Assembly: GCA_029251165.1 (NCBI GenBank)
Contig: JAQXDW010000103.1
Span: forward strand, 1 to 64,000
DNA length: 64,000 nt
Reading direction: 5' to 3'
Source of the DNA: Myxococcota bacterium
GTDB taxonomy: Bacteria > Myxococcota_A > UBA796
Shown: positions 28,072-35,112 of the stretch, in pieces
Numbering within the stretch: the first letter of the stretch is position 1
Layout: each line of letters opens with the position of its first letter
Notes under the pieces: model-generated
The model's input: only the letters and a program-made list of their open reading frames with translations
Databases searched by the model: none
What the model was told of the DNA's origin: nothing
Program-made: the position numbers and the translations under genes

Positions 28072-28268
28072 CGGGAACCTCGCAATCAGTGGGTAAGTCG
28101 GGCTTGTGATTGTGGCGTCCATATAAGGACAGCGAGACGCAGTACAGGATATCATCGGGGCGTCGCAGTGCGCTGATTCCTCCGAGATGAGATTCTGGCT
28201 GACACCTGCGATGGGATCATCGCTTCCTCGCTCATCTGCCAGCCTTCTCACACCATCTGAGGTCCGCC
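28072..28268. promoter_or_regulatory. Divergent intergenic region between beta-helix/MTase/ATPase operon and spike/cyclase operon
   Basis: This gap of about 197 bases is the largest in the window and separates two divergently transcribed groups, so it should hold promoters for both. It contains an AT-richer patch around 28130-28160 (CCATATAAGGA, GGATATCATC). I could not pick a convincing -35/-10 pair or an inverted-repeat operator by eye. Confidence 0.5.
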
Positions 28269-28982
28269 ATGCTCAAGGTCAACGACAACAAGCCCATCGT
28301 CTTCGTCGCCACCGTCAAGAGCACGAAGGACCCCAAGAAGCTGGGGCGGGTTCAGGTGGAGCTAAAGAGCTTAGACAAAGCCGTTGAGATGCCCTGGATA
28401 CGCCTCCTACAACCCATGGCGGGCAAAGACCACGGCTACGTCTGGCTTCCTGAGGTCGGAGACATGGTCGCGGTCCTGCGGGGAGGAGGCGACCGGGTCA
28501 ATGCGATGCTGATCATCGGCTCTATCTACGACGGCAAGTACACCCCGCATGTCGCGGATGAGGACGGCAAGAACAACTTCAAGCAGATCAAGACCCGTGC
28601 CGGCCACCTGTTCATCATCTCCGACGAGAAAGACAAGGAGCTGGTCTCTCTGAAGACGGGCAAGAAGTCTCTGTTCATGGAGTTCGATGACAACAAGGAG
28701 AAGCTCACCGTCCTCGTGAAGAACCTCCAGCTCGTCATGGACGGGGATGGAAAGTCCATCCTCATGGACTCTGATGATGTCATCGACATCAAGGCTGCCA
28801 AGACCATCAACATCCTCGCTCCAGGCACTGTGGTCAACATCAAGTCCAAGGACGTCGCGATCAAGGCGGACATGGGCGTGAAGGTTGAGGCCACCAATGT
28901 CGAGGTCAAGGCCTCTGCTCAGGTCAAGATCGAGGGAAGCGCGAAGGTTGAGATCAAGGGCGGAATGGTCAACATCAACTGA
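28269..28982 (+). CDS. gpV/VgrG-like spike protein
   Basis: The 237-residue product opens with the gp5-type OB-fold domain: the signature GRVQVELKSL, then MPWIRLLQPMAGKDHGYVWLPEVGD-like spacing and a GSIYDGK turn. Its C-terminal ~90 residues are repetitive short strands rich in Lys, Val and Ile (IDIKAAKTINIL, VAIKADMGVKVEATNVEV), forming a predicted triple-stranded beta-helix needle. This is the baseplate spike of phage tails, extracellular contractile systems and type VI secretion. It lacks the gp27-like N-terminal domain of full VgrG. A GAGG-type ribosome site precedes the ATG. It is first in a + strand group with the cyclase and two cyclic-nucleotide-binding genes. Confidence 0.88.
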   Translation: MLKVNDNKPIVFVATVKSTKDPKKLGRVQVELKSLDKAVEMPWIRLLQPMAGKDHGYVWLPEVGDMVAVLRGGGDRVNAMLIIGSIYDGKYTPHVADEDGKNNFKQIKTRAGHLFIISDEKDKELVSLKTGKKSLFMEFDDNKEKLTVLVKNLQLVMDGDGKSILMDSDDVIDIKAAKTINILAPGTVVNIKSKDVAIKADMGVKVEATNVEVKASAQVKIEGSAKVEIKGGMVNIN

Positions 28983-29033
28983 CCCTGGGCCGGACGGCTC
29001 TCTCCGAGGGCCTGGATAAATGGGGGAAGAATC

Positions 29034-30563
29034 TTGGCTACCCGGACCTGCACTGTCGTGTTCACGGACCTGGCGAACTACACCGCCTCGGTCGGGCGAA
29101 GTGATCGCGAGGGCATGCACCAGCTCATCGCGGCGCACAAGCGCATGGTCACCCCCATCCTCACTGCGCGCGGCGGCGAGATCATCAAGTCTCTCGGGGA
29201 CTCCTTCCTCGTGCTCTTCCCGGCTGCGACCGACGCTGTTCGCGCGGGCATCGAGCTCGTCGAGTCGATCAACGGAACCAGCGGGTTCCACATTCGCGTG
29301 GCGATGGCGACTGGAGACATCGAGGCAATCTCCGGGGATGCCTTTGGAGAAGTCGTCAACCTCTCTCACCGCATCCTCTCTCGAACTCCGGTGGGGGAGG
29401 TGTGGCTGGCGGAGTCGACCCTGCTGTGCATGAACGAGGCTGAGGTCTCCTGGGAGTCCGTGGGTCGCTACACCCTCAAGGGCATCCCGCGAGAGATTGG
29501 CATCCAGCGCGCAGTGCCCCGAGACCGCGCCTGGCTTCCGGAGCCCGTGCTCCAGGCGATCCGGACTGACCGCATGGTCCGCTATACCCGTGGCGCGCCG
29601 CCCCCGCGCTTGCTGCCCCAGCCGATCATTCTCCTGGAGGGCTTTGCGGCGGGAAGCCGTGCTTTAGAGGATGCCGTAGACGCGCTCCCGGTGGTCGATC
29701 CAGCCAGCCTTTGGCTCGTCGCCTATACCCTGCCGGCCAGCGATCGCAGTGCCTGGGAGCGGGCTGGGCGCGGGATTGTCATCAGCACCAGCGATGCGCT
29801 CGACGAGGCCATCCAGGAGACACGCCGTCGGCTCGCCTACACCAGCGGCTCCGACACCCTCATCCTCGACACCCAGGCCAGCGCTGCCTATGAGCTGGTG
29901 CTCTGCGGGCTCGCCCTGCCGACTGTTCCGATGAGTGAGGTCGTCGCTGGATATACCTACGACCTCCTCGCGGATGGTCACTGGGTCAACCGCTCCGATC
30001 GCGCCATCGCTCGTATCGATGTCTCCCCCGGGCACATCACCTTGACCGCACAGGTCAGCGGGCTGCGGGTCGAGGGGCGCCAGCTGGAGCCTGGCCGGGC
30101 CTCGGCCTTGTCTGGCGGCGAGGTCATTCGGACGCCCTCTGGCAGCATCCGCTTTATGCTTCTCGCCGAGGGGCCCTACCAGGCCCTCCTCCTTGGAAGC
30201 TCACACCAGCGCATTGGCGTATGCAACGAGCAGACCACTGAGATCGGTCGAGAGCCCCATCATCCGGGCTTGTCGCTGCCCGATCGGCGGGGGCAGAACA
30301 ACATCCGCTGGTGTCCAGGCTTCCGGGCTGCTCGGGCCCGTGAGAGCGGCTTCACGATGGACCGTGCCCTGGCCGGACGTCGGCAAGCTGCGGTCCGCCT
30401 CGAAGACGGCAGCGCCACCCTGATTGGAATCCACGAGCGCTGCCCGACCTATGTTCTCGATGAGAACATCCTCGTCCAGCTCCATGACCCCAGACCAATC
30501 CTCCCGAGTGAGGTTATCGTGACCGGGACCAGCGCGATCTGTCTCATAGACCCTACTGATTGA
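29034..30563 (+). CDS. Class III adenylate cyclase with C-terminal FHA-like region
   Basis: The start is a TTG behind a GGGGGAAG ribosome site; an ATG at 29020 is out of frame. The N-terminal cyclase domain (about 1-160) keeps the catalytic set: both metal Asp residues (VVFTDLANYT and GDSFLVLF), the purine-selecting Lys (IIKSLGD) and Asp (GDAFG), and the transition-state Asn and Arg (VVNLSHR). This pattern predicts cAMP rather than cGMP as product. The middle is unassigned, and the C-terminal part (IGREPHHPGLSLPDR) looks like a divergent FHA phosphothreonine-binding fold. No membrane helix is present. Downstream are two cyclic-nucleotide-binding proteins, its likely effectors. Confidence 0.85.
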   Translation: MATRTCTVVFTDLANYTASVGRSDREGMHQLIAAHKRMVTPILTARGGEIIKSLGDSFLVLFPAATDAVRAGIELVESINGTSGFHIRVAMATGDIEAISGDAFGEVVNLSHRILSRTPVGEVWLAESTLLCMNEAEVSWESVGRYTLKGIPREIGIQRAVPRDRAWLPEPVLQAIRTDRMVRYTRGAPPPRLLPQPIILLEGFAAGSRALEDAVDALPVVDPASLWLVAYTLPASDRSAWERAGRGIVISTSDALDEAIQETRRRLAYTSGSDTLILDTQASAAYELVLCGLALPTVPMSEVVAGYTYDLLADGHWVNRSDRAIARIDVSPGHITLTAQVSGLRVEGRQLEPGRASALSGGEVIRTPSGSIRFMLLAEGPYQALLLGSSHQRIGVCNEQTTEIGREPHHPGLSLPDRRGQNNIRWCPGFRAARARESGFTMDRALAGRRQAAVRLEDGSATLIGIHERCPTYVLDENILVQLHDPRPILPSEVIVTGTSAICLIDPTD

Positions 30564-30573
30564 GAGAGCCACC

Positions 30574-31113
30574 ATGAGCAGCCCCCTCAGCCTCCAACGT
30601 GCTCAGCTCGACCAAATGCTGATTGCCCATCCAATCTTCTCCGGCCTCCGCGAGGGGGAGCTCGATGCGCTTGTCGATGCTGCTGAGCTGCGACAGCTGG
30701 CTGTCGGTGAGGCGCTCTTCTTACAAGGGGCACCGGGCACCGACATCTTCGTCGTTCTCTCCGGTCAATTCCGGATCACCTGCGCGAGCCCGGATGGCGT
30801 CGAGGTTGTCGTTGGTGTGATCGACAACGATGGCCTCATCGGAGAGATGAGCGCCCTGGACTCTGAGCCCCGTAGCGCGACCGCGACGGCTGCGGTGGAC
30901 TCCACTGTTGTCCAGATACCCAACATCCTCTTTCGAGAGCTGGTCCGTCAGGGGCATCCGGCGGCCCGCGGGATTCTACGGTTGGTTCGTCACCATGTCT
31001 GTCATCGGATGCGGATGCTCGATGAGCGGATCGATGCGGTGTTTCTGCCGGCGGCTGAGCCGGAGCGTACTGCCGGGCTCACGCGAGACCGTGACGTCGG
31101 GGAGCATCGATGA
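30574..31113 (+). CDS. Cyclic-nucleotide-binding protein without DNA-binding domain
   Basis: The 179-residue product is essentially one CRP-type cyclic-nucleotide-binding domain. The phosphate-binding cassette is well kept (GLIGEMSALDSEPRSATATA, with the Glu and Arg that contact cAMP ribose and phosphate). No helix-turn-helix follows; the C-terminal tail is short and charged. It lies 10 bases after the cyclase gene, and its stop overlaps the next start as ATGA. I infer a cytoplasmic cAMP sensor acting through protein contacts, not through transcription. Confidence 0.85.
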   Translation: MSSPLSLQRAQLDQMLIAHPIFSGLREGELDALVDAAELRQLAVGEALFLQGAPGTDIFVVLSGQFRITCASPDGVEVVVGVIDNDGLIGEMSALDSEPRSATATAAVDSTVVQIPNILFRELVRQGHPAARGILRLVRHHVCHRMRMLDERIDAVFLPAAEPERTAGLTRDRDVGEHR

Positions 31114-31598
31114 AGGCCACTGCGCTAAACGTTGTCCACTCGCTAAGAGAGCTGAGTCCACGCTACGTCGGGGCCCTCGCCGGCATCATGCGTCGGTGTA
31201 CCTGGAGCGACGGTGAGGTCATCCTCAAGCAGGGCGCACCCTCTGATGGGCTGTACTTCTTGCTCTCCGGTCACATACGGGTCGAGCGCATGCTCCCAGA
31301 CGGCGGCACCGTTGGTCTCGCGACCCTCGGGCCGGGTGCAATGTTTGGTGCCCTCTCTGCCCTCGATGGCGGACAGCGGGCGGCGCACTGTATCTCTTGG
31401 GGAAGCACGATCTGTGGCTGGCTGTCCCAGAGTGACTTCCTCGATCTGATCAATGGCTCCTCTCCCATGGCGATGCAGTTCCAGCTGGTGACCCTCAAGT
31501 CGATTTTTAGCGACCTCCGGTTGACCAACCGTCGGCTAGCGGAGCTTGCGACCTTGCCAGCCCTCGACATGGCCGAGCTCGGAGACTCGATCGCATAG
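31110..31598 (+). CDS. Second cyclic-nucleotide-binding protein, divergent pocket
   Basis: A second, 162-residue single-domain protein of the CRP-type fold (LKQGAPSDGLYFLLSGHIRV). Its cassette is degenerate: GALSALDGGQRAAH has Ala where the ribose-binding Glu is expected but keeps the Arg. It may bind ligand weakly or not at all. The C-terminal helices lack a helix-turn-helix. The gene starts within the stop of its neighbour and likely forms a pair with it. It converges with pncB with almost no gap. Confidence 0.8.
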   Translation: MKATALNVVHSLRELSPRYVGALAGIMRRCTWSDGEVILKQGAPSDGLYFLLSGHIRVERMLPDGGTVGLATLGPGAMFGALSALDGGQRAAHCISWGSTICGWLSQSDFLDLINGSSPMAMQFQLVTLKSIFSDLRLTNRRLAELATLPALDMAELGDSIA

Positions 31599-31601
31599 TG
31601 C

Positions 31602-32900
31602 TCAGCGTGGAAGGAGCGCCTTGAGCTCTTCTGAGAGGACAATTGCGCGCTCTCCCGGATGCCGCAGCCGAAGGATGTCTGAGGGGAGGCGAGGGAGCTG
31701 CTGCTGACAGCGAGCGCGCATGGACGGCAGAGAGTCCGCGTCAGAGACCAGGGCCCCTTGGCGGACCACGGGCTTGAGCAGCGGGGCTCCGTCGAGCCCA
31801 TTGGCTTCACGATCCAGACAGACGATGTCGCGAGCAGGGGTCCGCATGACCTGCTTGCGACCGGGCCACGGCGCAGCCCAGCGCCCCGATGCGGGCTCTG
31901 GAGTCGGTCCCCGATACAGCTGCGCGATTCGGTAGCTGAGGTGAACGGGGCGGCCGGCCGTCAGCGCAGATCCAACCCCAAACATCTCGACGGGGGCATC
32001 CTCGGCGCGCAGCGCCGCGATGGCATGCTCGTCGAGGCTGCCGCTGCCGAGAATGCTCAGGGAGGCCATGTCCAGATCGTCTAGCGCTCTGCGCAGCTGA
32101 CGGCTGCTGGTCGAGAGCTCTCGCGAGTCGAGCCTTAGGCTGCGCAGATCGTTCTTCAGCGGCACGAGACGGGGCAAGTCAGCGACTCGCGGAGCGTCGA
32201 GATAGATGGCTCCAGAGCCATGAATGCCAAGCACTGCGTAGGCCGAGGTCGGGTCTGTGTAGGCAGAGAACATCGATCCTGAGACCACGCTTATCTCTGG
32301 AATATGCAGGGTATGTGCCGCGAGCGCGTTGGTGGTCGCGGTGCAGCCACCGATCCAGGCTGCCCGCGCGGCGCTCCAGGCCGCCTCGGCACCCGAGGTC
32401 CGCCGGGAGCCGAAGTCCATCACCGGACGCCCCTGTGCCGCGAGGCTCATGCGCGCCGCTCGGGTTGCGACAGCTGTCGCGTAGCCGATGGTCTGAACGA
32501 GGCGAGACTGGATAAGACCGGCCTGCTGGAGCGGTGCGGTGACACGGAGGATCGGCTGACCGGGAAACACCGGAGTGCCCTCTGGCATCGCATCGATGTC
32601 ACCAGAGAAGACGAAGTCGGTGAGGGTCTCAAAGAAGTAGTCGGAGATCCGGGAGAGGGAGGGGCGCTGCCGAAGCCAGGCGATCTCCTCCTCCGTGAAC
32701 CGCGTAGCGAGGACGCCTTCGATCGCTGGGCCGACGCCGGCAACGACGGCAAAGCCCCAGTCTTCTGGTAGATCTTTCAGGTAGAGATCGAAGGTCGCCT
32801 CGCCCCACAGCCCATCAGCGTGGTAAACAGCCGCCTGAACCAATTGGAACAGCTCGGTCTGGAGGCCAACAGCTCCGGCCATAAACAGCGGTGCAGGCAT
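31602..32900 (-). CDS. pncB: Nicotinate phosphoribosyltransferase
   Basis: Catalyses formation of nicotinate mononucleotide from nicotinate and PRPP in NAD salvage. The 432-residue length is typical. Family features include the FDLYLKDLPEDWGFAVVAG N-terminal region, the FGSRRTSGAEAAW motif around the active site, and the later GSGSLDEHAI and FGVGSALT phosphate-binding stretches. Its start codon shares the CATG at 32898-32901 with the divergent methyltransferase gene, so any promoter must lie inside that gene. No strong ribosome site precedes it; a Met at 32882 is an alternative start. Confidence 0.88.
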   Translation of the reverse strand: MPAPLFMAGAVGLQTELFQLVQAAVYHADGLWGEATFDLYLKDLPEDWGFAVVAGVGPAIEGVLATRFTEEEIAWLRQRPSLSRISDYFFETLTDFVFSGDIDAMPEGTPVFPGQPILRVTAPLQQAGLIQSRLVQTIGYATAVATRAARMSLAAQGRPVMDFGSRRTSGAEAAWSAARAAWIGGCTATTNALAAHTLHIPEISVVSGSMFSAYTDPTSAYAVLGIHGSGAIYLDAPRVADLPRLVPLKNDLRSLRLDSRELSTSSRQLRRALDDLDMASLSILGSGSLDEHAIAALRAEDAPVEMFGVGSALTAGRPVHLSYRIAQLYRGPTPEPASGRWAAPWPGRKQVMRTPARDIVCLDREANGLDGAPLLKPVVRQGALVSDADSLPSMRARCQQQLPRLPSDILRLRHPGERAIVLSEELKALLPR

Positions 32901-34161
32901 GGCGGAAGACTACCGCAGAGGCGGAAAAAATACCCAGCGACGGCGCAAGGGCAAGACAAAGAACCATCGCGGTGGGCCTTCTTTTCAGCCCAAGACCGGC
33001 GACGCGGTGGTGGTCAATGGCTACTCAGAGCGGTGGCTCCGGTCCGGCTTTCCGTGGGTCTATCAAGAGGAAGTCATTGGCCGCGCTGGCTCGCTGGTGC
33101 CCGGGCGGGTGGTCACCATCTGCTCACGAGAGGGCAAGGAGCTTGGAGTCGGAATCTGGGACGAAGGGCACATCGCGGTTCGCCGATTTCGAAGGGGAAA
33201 GGGGCTCATCAACGCCGACCTCCTCCGTGATCGAATCCAGCAGGCTCGTGCGCGCAGGGTGCTGCCGCCCGAGACCAATGCCTGGAGGCTCATCCATGGT
33301 GAGAACGACGACCTCCCGGGCGTTCGGATCGAGATCTGGGACACTGTTGCGGTCATCACCCTCGACTCACCCTCGCTCAAGGGACTCGTCGATCCCCTCG
33401 TCGAGGTTTTGACGACGGAGCTGGAGGTGTCCGCAGTCTGGCTGCACTGGCGGGGCGACGACCCCCGATTCGACGAGCAGCAGTCCGGGCTCATCTGGGG
33501 AGCACGGGGCGACTCGGAGCTCATGGTGCAGGAGTGCGGGGTTAACTTCAGGGTCCAGCCTGCAGCAGGGCACGACATCGGCCTGTTCTGCGACATGCGC
33601 CCGACCCGTCAGTGGATGGCGCCCCACTGGTCTGGACGTCGGGTCCTCAACACCTTCTGCTTCACCGGTGCGTTCTCGGTCGCGGCAGCGGTGGGAGGAG
33701 CGACTGAGGTCATCAGCGTCGACCTCTCCCAGCCCTACCTCGATCGGGCAAAGGCGAACTTTACCGCCAACAGCCTCGATCCAGAGTCCCACACCTTCTG
33801 GGCCGAGGACACCTTTCGTGCCCTGGACCGGCTGCGCCGGAAGGGGGAGCAGTTTGATGTGGTCATCGCCGATCCCCCGAGCTTCTCCCACGGCCCAGCG
33901 GGCACCTGGTCGGTCGCCAAGGACTACAAGCGGCTCGTCTCGGCCTGCCTGCGCGTGCTCTCGCCTGGCGGCTGGCTGATCGCAGCGACCAACCTCGGGA
34001 CGATCTCTCCCAAGGAATTCAAGGGCTACTTGATCGGCGGCGCAGAGAAGGCCGGACGCCACCTTCGGGTCATCCACGAGGCCTGCCCGCCGGCAGACTT
34101 CCCGGCTGCCCTGACGTTTCCAGAATCCCGCTACCTCAAGTGCTGGGTGCTTCAGGCGTGA
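32899..34161 (+). CDS. RlmI-family SAM-dependent rRNA methyltransferase lacking the usual catalytic Cys
   Basis: A basic N-terminal tail of about 35 residues precedes a PUA domain (RWLRSGFPWVYQEEV), a central linker domain and a C-terminal Rossmann methyltransferase (RVLNTFCFTGAFSVAAA, DPPSFSHG). This is the order in the 23S rRNA m5C1962 methyltransferase RlmI. At the spot where RlmI has its Cys motif after the DPPSF strand, this protein reads LIAATNLGTIS with no Cys. It may modify a base by another chemistry. The stop overlaps the next gene's GTG start. Confidence 0.75.
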   Translation: MAEDYRRGGKNTQRRRKGKTKNHRGGPSFQPKTGDAVVVNGYSERWLRSGFPWVYQEEVIGRAGSLVPGRVVTICSREGKELGVGIWDEGHIAVRRFRRGKGLINADLLRDRIQQARARRVLPPETNAWRLIHGENDDLPGVRIEIWDTVAVITLDSPSLKGLVDPLVEVLTTELEVSAVWLHWRGDDPRFDEQQSGLIWGARGDSELMVQECGVNFRVQPAAGHDIGLFCDMRPTRQWMAPHWSGRRVLNTFCFTGAFSVAAAVGGATEVISVDLSQPYLDRAKANFTANSLDPESHTFWAEDTFRALDRLRRKGEQFDVVIADPPSFSHGPAGTWSVAKDYKRLVSACLRVLSPGGWLIAATNLGTISPKEFKGYLIGGAEKAGRHLRVIHEACPPADFPAALTFPESRYLKCWVLQA

Positions 34162-35111
34162 CGAGACTCAGACGATCTCGGGTCTCAGGGACCGGTGCTG
34201 AGATTCCGGTGCTCACCTTGACCAGCCCGGCTCCGGGGCCAACGGTCATCATCACCGCCAACCTCCACGGCGACGAGTGCACTGGCATCGGCGTCATCCA
34301 CCGCCTGCTAGACATCCTCCCTCGGAGCCTTCGCGGCGGGACTGTCCACCTCTACCCGTCGCTCAACCCCGACGGCCTCATCCGAAAGACCCGCTCGCTT
34401 CCGGGCGCGGATCGCGATCCCAACCGTGCGTTCCCTGGCCGGAGCAGTGGAGACAAGGTCGAGCGCCACGCCGCCCGCATCTGGCGAGACATCGCGGGTC
34501 GAAAGCCGTCGCTGCTGATCGATCTGCACACTGACAGTTGCGCATCGATTCCCTATGCCATCGTCGATCGCGTCGTGCGGGGAAGGGGGCAGAGCGCCCT
34601 GATGACGCGCTGTCTGGCGTTTGCGGAGGCCAGTGGTCTGACAGTGCTCCGGGAGTACCCCGATGACCTCTACATTCGCTACAAGCTCGACAAGTCACTG
34701 CCCGGCACGATGGTCAACAACCTCGGCATCCCCGCGATCACCCTGGAGGTCGGCCCGCGGGGAATCGTTCAGCACGATGCTGTCCATGATGCGCTCGCGG
34801 CGACCGGAGGGGTGCTCACGGCGCTGGGGCTGCTCGAGGCCCCTGCACCCCTGCATCCCGCTCGGGTCAGCGGCGGACCCTGGCGTCGTGCATCAGGCCC
34901 TGTGTTCACCAGCGAAGGCGCCTACATCCCGCGCATGAAGGCCGGCCAGCGGTTCAACGTCGGCATGGTCCTTGGAGAAGTCATCGGCCTCGATGGGGGG
35001 ACTCGACAGCGAGTCATGACCACCACAGCAGGGTTTGTGGTCGCCCTGCCCGAGCGCGCCTGGGTTCGTCCGGGGCAGACCTCCTCGACGCTCGGTGTGC
35101 TCGAGCGGTAG
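34158..35111 (+). CDS. M14-type succinylglutamate desuccinylase/aspartoacylase family protein
   Basis: The product carries the zinc-binding His-x2-Glu (NLHGDECTG) and a later His (LIDLHTD), with the SLNPDG and RDPNRAFPG motifs of the aspartoacylase/succinylglutamate desuccinylase family. The enzymes are cytoplasmic zinc hydrolases that deacylate amino acids; the substrate here is unknown. The start chosen is the GTG that overlaps the preceding stop as GTGA; an upstream GTG at 34140 is possible. Confidence 0.8.
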   Translation: MTRLRRSRVSGTGAEIPVLTLTSPAPGPTVIITANLHGDECTGIGVIHRLLDILPRSLRGGTVHLYPSLNPDGLIRKTRSLPGADRDPNRAFPGRSSGDKVERHAARIWRDIAGRKPSLLIDLHTDSCASIPYAIVDRVVRGRGQSALMTRCLAFAEASGLTVLREYPDDLYIRYKLDKSLPGTMVNNLGIPAITLEVGPRGIVQHDAVHDALAATGGVLTALGLLEAPAPLHPARVSGGPWRRASGPVFTSEGAYIPRMKAGQRFNVGMVLGEVIGLDGGTRQRVMTTTAGFVVALPERAWVRPGQTSSTLGVLER

Positions 35112-35112
35112 C

